The notes: a model not told the origin generated them from the sequence alone. Positions 25,835 through 35,284 are shown, counted from the first letter of the stretch. The stretch: 64,000 bases of DNA from Variovorax paradoxus (GCF_009755665.1 NZ_CP046622.1:3534001-3598000); one strand, 5' to 3'. Program-made: numbers and translations.

Positions 25835-27235
25835 TTGATCAACACCGCGTTGCGCGAATCTGCTTTTCCGGACGCGGTCATTACCGAGGCGATCCGATGG
25901 ACCGAAGAGAAAGGTCCACTCGATGATGCGCAAGCCATGCGCACCGCCGCCTCCCGCTCAGCTGACGCGCACACGCGCATCACGGCCCGCGCGCTCCAGC
26001 TCGGCGAACGCATCGGCCTTCAATCCGAACTTGTACGCGCCCGGCAATGGGGCCCGTGGGTGCTGCTTGGCCTGGTAGCGCTGGTCGTCGTTGCCGGCCT
26101 GGGCCTGGCGGGCAACGTGGTCGGCGGCGGCGAACGGCACATCAATGTGATCGTCGCGCTCGTGAGCCTGCTGGGCATTCACCTGCTCGCACTGCTGCTG
26201 TGGCTGGCCGGCCTGTGGCTTCCCCTCGGCTCGTTCAACACAAGCTCGCTCGGATGGATATGGCTTTCGCTCACCGCGCGCGTGGCCGGCGGCAAGCGGG
26301 GCCAGGCACCGGTGCTGCTGCGGGCGGCCACCGGCCTCTTGAGCCGGGCGCGGCTGCTGCCCTGGGCGTTCGGGCTCGTGAGCCACGGCATCTGGGCGCT
26401 GTCTTTCGCGGTGGTGCTGGCCGCGCTGCTGTTCGCGCTTGCGTTCCGCAGCTACACGCTGAGCTGGGAAACGACGATTCTCGACCCGGATTTTTTCGTG
26501 CGCGCGGTCCATGCGCTGGGCTGGGCGCCGGCACAACTCGGCTTTCCGGTTCCCGATGCGGCGACGATTCTCTCGGCCGCGCCCGGTGCCGCGGGCCAGC
26601 GCACATGGGCGCTGTGGCTCACGGGCTGCATCGCCGTGTACGGGCTGCTGCCGCGCGTGGCCCTGGTATTGCTGAGCGCCGTGGTGTGGCACAGGCGCAA
26701 AGCCGCACTGCAGCCAGACTGGAGCGACCCCTACTACCGCAAGCTGATGGCCAGGTTCGCCGCACTCGCGCCGCCGGCCATCGTGGATGCCGACCCCGGC
26801 GGCGCACCAGGCACCGCGCCTGCCAGCCTCGCGCCTTCGGAACTGCAGGACGCGCTCTTCGTCATCGGGTTCGAGCTGCCTGCCGACCTGGCATGGCCGC
26901 CCGCGGGTTTGCCCGCCGCGCAGGTGCAGCGCATCGACGGCAGCGCCCCCGCGCGCCGCGCACTGCTCGACCAGCTGGCACTGGCACGCCCGCGTGCGGT
27001 GCTGCTGGTGTGCCATGCCGCATCGAGCCCCGACCGCGGCACCGAGCGCTTTCTGCGCGAAGTGCTGGCCCATTGCGGTGAATGCCGGCTGTGGCCGGCT
27101 CACGCGGCGGAAGAGGCGGCTGACGCCGGCTTGGCTCAGCGCTGGGTGGACTGGCTGCAGGGCACCGGCCTGCAACGCGTCGCGGTCACGCACCGGCTCG
27201 AAGACGCCCTGAAGCAACTCGGCACGGCACCATGA
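25835..27235 (+). CDS. DUF2868 membrane protein
   Basis: A protein of 466 aa started at TTG with AAGGGA upstream. It has at least four membrane segments: WVLLGLVALVVVAGLGLAG (near residue 73), an Ile/Leu-rich pair near 95-130, SFAVVLAALLFALAF near 190 and GLLPRVALVLLSAVVW near 270. The C-terminal half is cytosolic. It is coupled by an ATGA overlap to the DUF3482 GTPase, a pairing conserved in beta-proteobacteria, so the two very likely work together at the inner membrane. The biochemical role is unknown. Confidence 0.85.
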   Translation: MINTALRESAFPDAVITEAIRWTEEKGPLDDAQAMRTAASRSADAHTRITARALQLGERIGLQSELVRARQWGPWVLLGLVALVVVAGLGLAGNVVGGGERHINVIVALVSLLGIHLLALLLWLAGLWLPLGSFNTSSLGWIWLSLTARVAGGKRGQAPVLLRAATGLLSRARLLPWAFGLVSHGIWALSFAVVLAALLFALAFRSYTLSWETTILDPDFFVRAVHALGWAPAQLGFPVPDAATILSAAPGAAGQRTWALWLTGCIAVYGLLPRVALVLLSAVVWHRRKAALQPDWSDPYYRKLMARFAALAPPAIVDADPGGAPGTAPASLAPSELQDALFVIGFELPADLAWPPAGLPAAQVQRIDGSAPARRALLDQLALARPRAVLLVCHAASSPDRGTERFLREVLAHCGECRLWPAHAAEEAADAGLAQRWVDWLQGTGLQRVAVTHRLEDALKQLGTAP

Positions 27236-28641
27236 CGCAGCAACCCATCCGCATTGCCGTTGTCGGCCACACCAACGCAGGCAAGACCTCGCTGCTGCGC
27301 ACGCTCACGCGGCGCGTGAATTTCGGCGAGGTGTCGCAGCGCCCCGGCACCACGCGCCACGTGGAATCGGCCGATCTTGAAGTGAACGGCCAGGCTGCCG
27401 TGCGCTTCTTCGACACACCGGGGCTCGAAGATGCGGTGGCCCTGCGCGAGCACCTGGCCGGGCTCGATCCGCAGGCCACGCCGCCCGAGCGCATCCGCGC
27501 CTTTCTCCAGGGCCCCGAGGCGCACGGCGTGTTCGAGCAAGAGGCCAAGGTGCTGCGCACCATGCTGGACATCGACGCGGCTTTTCTCGTCATCGACGTG
27601 CGAGAACCGGTGCTGCCGAAGTTTCGCGACGAAATCGAACTGCTCAACTCCTGCGCGCGGCCCGTGCTGCCGGTTCTGAACTTCGTGCGCAATGCGGCAA
27701 GCCGCGAGCCCGCCTGGAAAGAGCTGCTCTCGGCCTATGGCCTGCACGTGCAGGTGCGCTTCGATGCCGCTGCGCCCTTCGTGGGAGCCGAGCGCGAGCT
27801 CTACAACGACCTTTCGACACTGCTGCGCGACCGGCGCGAACTGCTGCACGGCGTGATGGATTCGCTGGCCGCCGAAGCCGCAGAACGGCGGCGCTCGGCC
27901 TGCGCGCGGATCGCCGAACTGCTGGTGGATGCCGCGGCATTGCGCCGCACCGTGCCGGCCGAAGAATTCGCGGACACCGCGCGCCGGAAGGCGCTTGTCG
28001 CCGCACTGCAGAAAGACGTGTTCGACAAGGCGCAGCGCTGCACCGACGACCTGCTCGCGCTCTACGGCTTTCGCCAGGACGATGCCGGCGAAGCGCCGCT
28101 GCCGCTCGTCGAGGGCCGCTGGACGCTGGACTTCTTCAGCCCCGAGGCGATGAAGGACGCGGGCCTGCGGCTCGGCAAGGGCGCGGTCATCGGCGCCGCG
28201 GTGGGCGTGGTGGCGGACCTTGCCGTGGCCGGCATTTCACTCGGCGCGGGTGCCGCGGTAGGCGGTGCCATCGGCGGTGCCGTTTCGCAGGGCTGGGGCC
28301 CTTTCGGGCGCAAGCTGGTGAACAAGCTGCGCGACGTGCACGAGCTCACCATCGAAGACGGCGTGCTGTTCGCGGTAGTGGCATGGCAACTGAAGCTCAC
28401 GCGGGCATTGGAGCAGCGCGGGCACGCGGCCACCGGGCGCATTGCGGCCGAAACCAGCGCAACGCAGGATGCGCCGACACGCGCCACCGCGGCGGCCGTT
28501 CGCGCGGCGCGTCCGGCCCGCAATCATCCGGAGTGGGAATCGAAAGGCGTGGCAACGCGCGGCTTCTGGCGCCCCGCGCCGCAGCGCGAGGCACTCGCGG
28601 CCGAGTTGGCGCGTACGCTTCAAGGCGCATTCGAAAGCTGA
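27232..28641 (+). CDS. GTPase with DUF3482 C-terminal domain
   Basis: A protein of 469 aa. It has an Era-like G domain with G1 VVGHTNAGKTSLLR (residues 10-23), a G2 Thr in RPGTTRHVE, G3 FFDTPGLED and a weak G4 (PVLNFVRN, where canonical NKxD is absent). The middle holds a glycine-zipper hydrophobic hairpin (GAVIGAAVGVVADLAV, then GAGAAVGGAIGGAV) suggesting membrane insertion or oligomerisation. It overlaps the DUF2868 gene by 4 bp. The lost G4 motif is the main oddity: guanine specificity may be relaxed. Confidence 0.87.
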   Translation: MTQQPIRIAVVGHTNAGKTSLLRTLTRRVNFGEVSQRPGTTRHVESADLEVNGQAAVRFFDTPGLEDAVALREHLAGLDPQATPPERIRAFLQGPEAHGVFEQEAKVLRTMLDIDAAFLVIDVREPVLPKFRDEIELLNSCARPVLPVLNFVRNAASREPAWKELLSAYGLHVQVRFDAAAPFVGAERELYNDLSTLLRDRRELLHGVMDSLAAEAAERRRSACARIAELLVDAAALRRTVPAEEFADTARRKALVAALQKDVFDKAQRCTDDLLALYGFRQDDAGEAPLPLVEGRWTLDFFSPEAMKDAGLRLGKGAVIGAAVGVVADLAVAGISLGAGAAVGGAIGGAVSQGWGPFGRKLVNKLRDVHELTIEDGVLFAVVAWQLKLTRALEQRGHAATGRIAAETSATQDAPTRATAAAVRAARPARNHPEWESKGVATRGFWRPAPQREALAAELARTLQGAFES

Positions 28642-28776
28642 GCGCCCAGCCTTCGCTTGCAGGCGAAGGCGACGGCTTCCTACGCACCGGCGCCGGCACG
28701 AGCGCCAGTCTTTTTCACGACATCGACGGCACACGGGGTGCCGTTTGTTTTGTCGCCTCCAAGAAAAGGAGCACCC

Positions 28777-29136
28777 ATGTCCGTCGAATGCAAACTGCTC
28801 GCCACCCCTTTGATCGGACGTGTGTGGCAAGGCCGCACACCGATCGCGCGGGCCGACGAATACCTGCGCTACAGCTTCGAGCACGGCATCCAGGAGATCG
28901 CGAAAAAGCCCCAATGCCTGGGCGTGCAGTACTTTCGCAAACTGAACGGCGACACCGCCGAGTTCAGGACCGTGTCTTACTGGCAGTCGATCGAACACAT
29001 GCACGCCATGCACGCGGAGCGCGGCGATCCGCTGCGCGTGGCGCCGCTAGCACGCGACGCCGAGTTCCTGCTGGAGCTGCCGGAGTTTGTGGACATCGTC
29101 GAGGTGCATGTCAATTCGTTCGGCACGGGCAAGTAG
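28777..29136 (+). CDS. Small protein, possible ABM-like ferredoxin fold
   Basis: A protein of 119 aa with no signal or membrane segment. LATPLIGRVWQGRTPIARAD and FRTVSYWQSIEHMHAMH have the look of dimeric alpha-beta-barrel (antibiotic-biosynthesis monooxygenase-like) proteins, but the match is only structural impression. ATG 28777 has AAAGGAG at good spacing. It is convergent with paoC-like 29154. An 8-bp stem hairpin (28649-28670) without a T tract lies upstream. Confidence 0.55.
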   Translation: MSVECKLLATPLIGRVWQGRTPIARADEYLRYSFEHGIQEIAKKPQCLGVQYFRKLNGDTAEFRTVSYWQSIEHMHAMHAERGDPLRVAPLARDAEFLLELPEFVDIVEVHVNSFGTGK

Positions 29137-29153
29137 CGCCAAGGCTCAGCTCT

Positions 29154-31403
29154 TCAGCTCTCCAGCAGGTCCTCCAGCCGCAGCGGCAGCCGGCGCAGCC
29201 GCTTGCCGGTGGCGTGGAACACCGCATTCACGATGGCGGGCGCCACGCCCACCATGGCCACTTCGCCCAGGCCCTTCACGCCCATGGCGTTGAGCCGCGT
29301 GTCGGGCTTGCCGACAAAGTCGACGTCGATGCGGCCGATGTCCGCCGCAACGGGCAGCACGTATTCCGCAAGATCGGCGTTGAGAAAGCCGCCGTAGCGC
29401 GGATCGACCTCGCTCGCCTCGCGCAATGCGGCGCCTATGCCCCACACCACCCCGCCTTCGACCTGGCTGCGCGCGGTGCGCAGGCTGGCCACGGTGCCGC
29501 AGTCGGCCACGCTGAGCACGCGCGGCACGCGGATGCGGCGCGTGGTGGGTTCGATGCGCACCTCGACGAAATGCGCAATGAAGCTGAAGGCGACAAAGTC
29601 CGGATACACCGGCCCTGCCGCTGCGGGCAGGCCCCCCGTGAGCCGGCCGAAGACCTGCTCGGGCTGGCCCGGCGCGCGCATGCGGCTTTCGGCCTCGGCA
29701 AAGGAGCGGCCCGAGGCGCGCAGCAGCGCTACCGCCGTGGCGCCATTCGCATCAGCTTGTGCACCGGCTTGCGCCCCGGCGTTCTGCCGCAGATCGTCCA
29801 TGAGCCGCTGGGCGGCTTCCTGCACTGGCGGCAACGCGGTGGCTGTGCCCCAGGAGCCGGCGGTCAGGTGCTGCGGCGCGGCGGTGGTGTCGCCCAGCAC
29901 AATTTCCACCGCCGCCACCGGCGCGCCCAGCGTGCGCGCCACCGTCAATGCAATGGCGGTGCGAATGCCCTGCCCCATCTCGTGGCCGCCCACCGCCACC
30001 CTCACCGTGCCGTTGGCGTTCAGCCGCACCTTGGCAACGGCCGGTGCGATGGCCGCCTTGTAGGCACCGGCCGCCACGCCCCACCCGATGAGGCTGCCGT
30101 CGGCCGCGCGCATCGAGCGCGGCGCCATCGTGCGACGCGCCCAACCGAAGGCGGTGCTTCCCTTGACGAGGCATTCGGCCAGGTGGCGCGAAGAAAAGGG
30201 CTTGCCGCTGATCGGGTCGACAGCCGCATCGTTCGCAAGACGGAACCCGACCGGGTCGCGGCCGAGCGCGTAGGCCATCTCGTCGACCGCGCTTTCGAAC
30301 GCAAAGGCGGCCGGATGCTCGAATGGCGCGCGCATGTAGCCGGGCGTCTGCACGTCGGTGCGCACGAGCCGTTCGCGCCCCAGGAAGTTGCCGATGCCGT
30401 AGAGCCGCGATGTGATCTCGGTGCCGCTCGACGGAAACAGGTCGTGGCGCGAGGTCTGCTGGTCGATCTCGTGGATGGCTGCCGTCAGCTTTCCGTTGCG
30501 GTCGGCACCCAACCTCACATGGTGGCGGCTCGCGGGCCTGAAGCTCGCGTTGTGGAACAGCTGGCTGCGCGAGAGCACGAGCTTGACGGGCTGGCCCAGC
30601 GCACGCGACGCCATCGCCACCAGCGTGGTGTGCGACTGCAGCGAGTTCTTCTGGCCGAAGCCGCCGCCCACGGTGGGCGACAGCACGCGCACCTTGGCGG
30701 GCTCGATGCCGAGCTGCTTGGCCACGCCATGGCGCACGCCCTCGGCGTTCTGGGTGGGCTCGCGAACGGTCAGCACGCCGTCGGCGCTCCACTCGGCCAC
30801 GGTCGCGATGATCTCCATCGGATTCTGGTGCTGGGTCGGCAATTCGTACGACGCGTCCACCGTGAATGCAGCGCCCTGGAGCGCGGCCTCCGCATCGCCC
30901 GCCCGCCGGTCCGCGAACATCGGCTGCGGCAGCAATGCCGATTGAGCCTGCGGCTGGGCATCGGGCGCATCGATGCCGGCAACGAAGGGAACGGCTGCAT
31001 AGGTCACAGCCACCAGGGCCGCCGCCTCGCGCGCAGCCTCCAGCGTGTCGGCCACCACCATCGCCACGGTCTGCCCGCGGTAGGCGATCTGCGGCGAGCG
31101 CAGCGGATAGAAGCTCTGGAAGCCGAAGCCGCCGCCCATCAGGAAGCCCCCGGTGTCGAAGGCGCCGACGTTCTCGTGGGTGAACACCTGCCGAACGCCG
31201 CGCACGCGCTGTGCCGCGGCGGTGTCGATGCCGGTGACGGTGCCGCGCGCAATGCGCGAAGGCACCAGCGCAGCATGCAGCAGCCCGGCGCGCGCATCGT
31301 CGGCCGCATAACGCGTGGCGCCGCGCACCTTGTCGCGCGCGTCGACACGCTCGGCACCCGCGCGAGGCATGTTCCTTGGCGCTGTCTTGAGGTTGGTTGC
31401 CAT
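29154..31403 (-). CDS. PaoC-like molybdenum-binding aldehyde oxidoreductase subunit
   Basis: The large subunit, 749 aa, of a xanthine-oxidase-family enzyme that holds the molybdenum cofactor and oxidises aldehydes or N-heterocycles. Typical stretches are GATRYAADDARAGLLHAALV, TVGGGFGQKNSLQSHTT and GHEMGQGIRTAIA. The conserved Glu expected as catalytic base lies in GVKGLGEVAM near the C-terminus. ATG 31403 (MATNLKTA) is the right start; the open frame running to 32009 is an artefact. It lies 2 bp downstream of the FAD subunit. The order small-FAD-large matches E. coli paoABC. Confidence 0.92.
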   Translation of the reverse strand: MATNLKTAPRNMPRAGAERVDARDKVRGATRYAADDARAGLLHAALVPSRIARGTVTGIDTAAAQRVRGVRQVFTHENVGAFDTGGFLMGGGFGFQSFYPLRSPQIAYRGQTVAMVVADTLEAAREAAALVAVTYAAVPFVAGIDAPDAQPQAQSALLPQPMFADRRAGDAEAALQGAAFTVDASYELPTQHQNPMEIIATVAEWSADGVLTVREPTQNAEGVRHGVAKQLGIEPAKVRVLSPTVGGGFGQKNSLQSHTTLVAMASRALGQPVKLVLSRSQLFHNASFRPASRHHVRLGADRNGKLTAAIHEIDQQTSRHDLFPSSGTEITSRLYGIGNFLGRERLVRTDVQTPGYMRAPFEHPAAFAFESAVDEMAYALGRDPVGFRLANDAAVDPISGKPFSSRHLAECLVKGSTAFGWARRTMAPRSMRAADGSLIGWGVAAGAYKAAIAPAVAKVRLNANGTVRVAVGGHEMGQGIRTAIALTVARTLGAPVAAVEIVLGDTTAAPQHLTAGSWGTATALPPVQEAAQRLMDDLRQNAGAQAGAQADANGATAVALLRASGRSFAEAESRMRAPGQPEQVFGRLTGGLPAAAGPVYPDFVAFSFIAHFVEVRIEPTTRRIRVPRVLSVADCGTVASLRTARSQVEGGVVWGIGAALREASEVDPRYGGFLNADLAEYVLPVAADIGRIDVDFVGKPDTRLNAMGVKGLGEVAMVGVAPAIVNAVFHATGKRLRRLPLRLEDLLES

Positions 31404-31405
31404 CT

Positions 31406-32401
31406 TCAGTTCCTTTCCCTGGCCAGCATCAGCGCGTCGGTCACCGTTTCGATGCCGAGCGCCACCTTGAATGCGTTGTGCTCGAGCGGCTTCGCGCCCT
31501 CGAAGGCGAGCTCGGCGGCGCGCCGCGCGGCCGCCCGGGTGAACGGCTGGCCGACCAGGCTGCGCTCCGCCTGCACGGCGCGCCACGGATGCGTGGCCAC
31601 GCCGCCGAGCGCAATGCGCGCGTCGGCCACGCGGTTGCTCCTGATTTCCAGTGCAACCGCCGCCGATGCGAGTGCAAAGGCGTAGGACTCGCGGTCGCGG
31701 ATCTTGTGGTACGTGGAGCCCCGGCCGATGGACCCGCGCGGTATGCGAATGCGCACGATCAGTTCGTCGGCTGCGAGCACCGTTTCCAGGTGCGGCGTGG
31801 TACCCGGCGCGCGGTGCAGCTCGCGCAACGGCACCGTGCGCTCGCCACGCGGGCTGACGGTGTCGACCAGTGCATCGAAAGCCGCGAGCGCAACCGCCCA
31901 GTCGCCCGGATACACGGCCACGCAGGCTTCGCTGCCGCCAAGCACCGCGTGGCCGCGGTTCTGACCGCCCAGTGCCGCGCAGCCGCTGCCGGGCACGCGC
32001 TTGTTGCAAGCGAATTCGGGCCCGCCGCGAAAGTAGGCGCAGCGCGTGCGCTGCAGCAGGTTGCCGCCCACCGTCGCCATGTTGCGCAGCTGCTGCGAGG
32101 CGGCCTTCCAGAGCGACTCCGACAAGGCCGGGAATTCGCGCTGCACCGTGGCGTTCTCGGCCACGTCGCTCATGGCCGCGAGCGCGCCGATGCGCAGTTC
32201 GCCGCGGCTCGACGCATCGACTTCGCGCAGCCCTTCGATGCGGGTGATGTCGATTACGGTGGCCGGCGCTTCAACGCCGAGCTTCATCAGGTCGAACAGC
32301 GTGGTGCCGCCTGCGAAGTAGTGCGCGCCGGGCTGGTGCCGGGCGAGCAGTTGCACGGCTTCGCCGGTGCTGCGCGCGCGGAGGTAGGCGAAGTCATGCA
32401 T
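31406..32401 (-). CDS. PaoB-like FAD-binding subunit with predicted 4Fe-4S loop
   Basis: A protein of 331 aa with the FAD-binding motif AGGTTLFDLMKLG and NMATVGGNLLQRTRC. A Cys-rich loop (CAYFRGGPEFACNKR...GSGCAAL) near residues 121-147 matches the extra [4Fe-4S] cluster known from E. coli PaoB and its relatives. It overlaps the small subunit gene by 8 bp and is 2 bp from the large subunit gene, so all three are co-translated. It transfers electrons between the 2Fe-2S subunit and FAD. Confidence 0.9.
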   Translation of the reverse strand: MHDFAYLRARSTGEAVQLLARHQPGAHYFAGGTTLFDLMKLGVEAPATVIDITRIEGLREVDASSRGELRIGALAAMSDVAENATVQREFPALSESLWKAASQQLRNMATVGGNLLQRTRCAYFRGGPEFACNKRVPGSGCAALGGQNRGHAVLGGSEACVAVYPGDWAVALAAFDALVDTVSPRGERTVPLRELHRAPGTTPHLETVLAADELIVRIRIPRGSIGRGSTYHKIRDRESYAFALASAAVALEIRSNRVADARIALGGVATHPWRAVQAERSLVGQPFTRAAARRAAELAFEGAKPLEHNAFKVALGIETVTDALMLARERN

Positions 32402-33062
32402 GGCGGCGGCCCTCCATGCGGCCTTCGATCCGAAGCACTTGCGGCGCCGCCTCGCGGATCGCTTCGACGATGCCGGTGTAGGCGCCGCACCGGCAGATGT
32501 TGCCGCTCATGTATTCGCGGATCTGCGCTTCGCTGGTGGCGTGGCCCTCGCGCACGCAGGCAATGGCCGCCATGATCTGCCCGGGCGTGCAGTAGCCGCA
32601 TTGCAGCGCATCGTGGTCGAGAAAGGCCTGCTGCATCGGGTGCAGCGTGCCGTCGGCCGGCTCGATACCCTCGATGGTGGTCACGGCGCAGCCGTCGGTC
32701 TTCACGGCCAGCGTGAGACACGAGGCAACGCGGCGCCCGTCCACGTGCACCGTGCAGGCGCCGCATTGGCCGTGGTCGCAGCCTTTCTTGGCGCCGGTAA
32801 GGCCGAGCTGCTCCCGCAGCACGTCGAGCAACGAGGCGCGCGGCTCCAGCGTCAGTTCGCGGGGCGTGCCGTTGATGGTGACGCGGGTCTCCTGGGAGCC
32901 GGCGCCGGAGAGCGGTGCCGCGCTGCCGGTTTCCGCAGCCGTGCCACTGGCCGCCGAAGCGGCGGCACCCGCGCTGGCCGCGGTGGTCATCATGAATGTT
33001 CGGCGGTTGAGGGTATTGAAGGCGGGCACCGGGCCCGCCGCGTTCTGCCGGAGTTCGTTCAT
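32394..33062 (-). CDS. PaoA-like 2Fe-2S subunit with Tat signal
   Basis: A protein of 222 aa. A Tat leader (NRRTFMMTTAAS) directs the folded enzyme to the periplasm. Cluster I is seen in GCDHGQCGACTVHVDGRRVASC, cluster II in QCGYCTPGQ and NICRCGAY, the standard eight cysteines. An AAGGAG site precedes ATG 33062. A maturation chaperone of the PaoD/XdhC type, which inserts the cofactor, is not adjacent. Confidence 0.92.
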   Translation of the reverse strand: MNELRQNAAGPVPAFNTLNRRTFMMTTAASAGAAASAASGTAAETGSAAPLSGAGSQETRVTINGTPRELTLEPRASLLDVLREQLGLTGAKKGCDHGQCGACTVHVDGRRVASCLTLAVKTDGCAVTTIEGIEPADGTLHPMQQAFLDHDALQCGYCTPGQIMAAIACVREGHATSEAQIREYMSGNICRCGAYTGIVEAIREAAPQVLRIEGRMEGRRHA

Positions 33063-33086
33063 GGGGCTTCTCCTTTTTTGTTGGTC

Positions 33087-33542
33087 TCAGAATTCGCGGC
33101 CGAGGCGCGCATCGATCGAGACCCGCCCGCCACCGCGCGCAGCGATGCAAAGCGCGGCAAAGACCAGCATCAGCGGATATTCGTAGCCGCGGTCGATCCA
33201 GGGGAAGGTTGGCGCCAGCAAGTAGCAGATGACCAGCATCTGGACCACCACCATCGGCGCGACGATGCGCGTCAGGAAGCCCAGCGCCAGCATCAGCCCG
33301 CCCACGCCTTCAAGCAGCGCGATGAACCACCCGATCAGCGGCGCGAAAGGCAGGTGCAGCACGTTGGCAATCAGGTTGACCGAACCGGCCAGCGGGTCGG
33401 CCATGCTGCCGTGGCTGCGGCCGAGCAGCTTGGGAATGCCGTGGGTCATGAGCATCAGCCCGAACGCGATGCGCAGCAGCGCATAGCTCAACGGCTCCAG
33501 CCGGTCGTAAACACCGCGCAGCCGGGGAAAGATCAATTGCAT
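33087..33542 (-). CDS. DoxX-family membrane protein
   Basis: A protein of 151 aa with four membrane helices. LLRIAFGLMLMTHGIPKLLG (residues 22-41) and FIALLEGVGGLMLALGFLTR are DoxX/DoxD family marks, and the C-terminus is RLGREF. The true start is ATG 33542 with AAAGGAG 8 bp upstream. It precedes the Pao-like genes by 24 bp on the same strand, so it may be co-expressed and serve as a quinone-linked electron acceptor, though this is speculation. Confidence 0.87.
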   Translation of the reverse strand: MQLIFPRLRGVYDRLEPLSYALLRIAFGLMLMTHGIPKLLGRSHGSMADPLAGSVNLIANVLHLPFAPLIGWFIALLEGVGGLMLALGFLTRIVAPMVVVQMLVICYLLAPTFPWIDRGYEYPLMLVFAALCIAARGGGRVSIDARLGREF

Positions 33543-33662
33543 GAGGTCGCTCCTTTGAATGTCGAAAGGGGGTGAGCGGAAAGTCTCTCTGTTCTGTGGG
33601 GGTGAATAAATACGCAAATCTCGCCAATACAATTCAATGAGACTCAACAATCGAAGAAACCC

Positions 33663-34571
33663 ATGGACCGCTTCGACGCCATGCAGCTGTTCACCCGCAT
33701 CGTCGACCTGGGCAGCTTTACCCAGGCCGCGGCCGCGCTCGACATTCCACGTGCCACGGCCACGCATGCCATCAAGGAACTCGAGGCCAGGCTGCACGTG
33801 CGCCTCTTGGAGCGCACCACGCGGCAGGTGCGCACCACCGTCGACGGCCAGGCCTTCTACGAGCGTTGCCGTCATCTGCTGCGCGAACTGGAGGACGCGG
33901 AGTCTTCGCTGTCGGAGCTGGCGGTCAATCCGCGCGGGCGCCTGCGCATCGACATCCACGGCGCGCCGGCGCAGGCGATCGTGCTGCCGCGCATTCGCGA
34001 GTTTCACGCGCGCTATCCGCACATCGAGCTTGTCATGGGCAGCGGCGACCGGCTGGTGGACCTGCTGCGGGAGGGCGTCGACTGCGTGGTGCGCGCGGGC
34101 GAGCCCAAGGATTCATCGCTTGTCACCCGCCGCCTGGCGCTGCTGCCGCAAGTGACCTGCGCGAGCCCGGGCTACCTGGCCGAATACGGCACGCCCACGC
34201 AGCCTTCGGAGCTTGCGAGGCACCTGGGCGTCAATTTCTTCTCGGCTTCGCGGCCCGAGGTGTTTCCGTACGAATTCATGGTCGACGGCAAGCTCGAGAT
34301 GTACATGCTCAAGGACTGGATCAGCGTGAACAACGCCGACCTCTACAAGATCTGCGCCGAACAGGGCTGCGGGATCATCCAGGTGCCGCGCTTCAGCGTG
34401 GAGCGCCAGTTGCGCGAGGGTTCGCTGGTCGAGATATTGCCGCACACGCCCTGCCCGCCCATGGTCTATTCGGTGCTGTACCCGCACCACCGGCAGCTGT
34501 CGCCGCGGGTGCGGGTGTTCATCGACTGGATCGCGCAGCTCTATGCGGAGCGCTTCGGCACGGCCGCGTGA
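33663..34571 (+). CDS. LysR-family transcriptional regulator
   Basis: A protein of 302 aa with the winged HTH LGSFTQAAAALDIPRATATH near residues 17-36 and a LysR effector domain (RGRLRIDIHGAPAQAIVLPR). It belongs to the group typified by CrgA/AaeR-like regulators. It is divergent from DoxX and the Pao-like operon across 120 bp, making that operon the probable target. The inducer, perhaps the aldehyde substrate, is unknown. Confidence 0.9.
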   Translation: MDRFDAMQLFTRIVDLGSFTQAAAALDIPRATATHAIKELEARLHVRLLERTTRQVRTTVDGQAFYERCRHLLRELEDAESSLSELAVNPRGRLRIDIHGAPAQAIVLPRIREFHARYPHIELVMGSGDRLVDLLREGVDCVVRAGEPKDSSLVTRRLALLPQVTCASPGYLAEYGTPTQPSELARHLGVNFFSASRPEVFPYEFMVDGKLEMYMLKDWISVNNADLYKICAEQGCGIIQVPRFSVERQLREGSLVEILPHTPCPPMVYSVLYPHHRQLSPRVRVFIDWIAQLYAERFGTAA

Positions 34572-34663
34572 ACACGCACCGGAGTCACCGTGCGGTCATG
34601 AGGGCGACCTAGCATCCGCGGCCTCCGCCTCCCCTTTCCGACCAGAACTGCTGCACTCACGCG

Positions 34664-35284
34664 ATGTACCCCGGCGAACGTCTCAATGGGTACAGCCATC
34701 TGCTGGGCCTGGTGCTTGCCCTTGCGGCCACCGTTCTCTTTCTTGCCAAGACCTTGCCCACGGGTGATGCCGCGCGCATTGGCGGTGCGCTGGTGTTCTC
34801 GCTCTCGGCCGTGGTGCTGTATGCCGCATCCACGCTGTTCCACAGCACGCGCGGACGGCTGAAGCGCTTTTGGGAGCGGGCGGACCACTGCGCCATCTAC
34901 CTGCTGATTGCGGGCACCTACACGCCCTTTGCGCTCGTCACGCTGCACGGCCTCTGGGGCTGGCTGCTGCTCGCCGCGGTGTGGAGCGCCGCGTTCTTCG
35001 GCATCGGGCGTGAGCTGCTGCAACCGGACAGCGCGGTTTCCAAGCCCCCGCTGGCGCTCTACATCGGCATGGGCTGGCTCGGCGTGCTGGCGGCGGCGCC
35101 CCTGGCGGCGCGGCTCGATGGGGGCGGCCTGGCCTGGCTGCTGGCGGGCGGAGTGCTCTACACGGTGGGCACGGTGTTCTATCGAAACCGCCGCGGCTTC
35201 CGGCATGCGCACGGCACCTGGCACGTGTTCGTGTTGGCGGGCACGGTGAGCCATTTCATCTCGGTCGGCTGGTTCGTGCTCTGA
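34664..35284 (+). CDS. Hemolysin III/PAQR-family membrane protein
   Basis: A protein of 206 aa with seven predicted membrane helices. Family signatures are ERLNGYSHLLGLV, STLFHSTRGRLKRFWERADHCAIYLLIAGTYTPF (broken here by the ion-binding His and Asp) and HGTWHVFVLAGTVSHF. The conserved His and Asp residues are the zinc-site set of the PAQR fold. Despite the name, bacterial members act on membrane lipid or ion homeostasis rather than lysis. No operon partner is evident. Confidence 0.9.
   Translation: MYPGERLNGYSHLLGLVLALAATVLFLAKTLPTGDAARIGGALVFSLSAVVLYAASTLFHSTRGRLKRFWERADHCAIYLLIAGTYTPFALVTLHGLWGWLLLAAVWSAAFFGIGRELLQPDSAVSKPPLALYIGMGWLGVLAAAPLAARLDGGGLAWLLAGGVLYTVGTVFYRNRRGFRHAHGTWHVFVLAGTVSHFISVGWFVL

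Noticed and set aside
28649..28670. Hairpin GCCTTCGC-N6-GCGAAGGC as a terminator of the GTPase gene
   Set aside because: Stem is perfect but there is no T tract on either side, so termination is doubtful.
28383..31685. 1100-codon plus-strand frame spanning the GTPase end and the molybdenum subunit gene
   Set aside because: It is antisense to the PaoC-like gene and out of frame with the GTPase gene; composition is Arg/His/Ala-rich with no domains.
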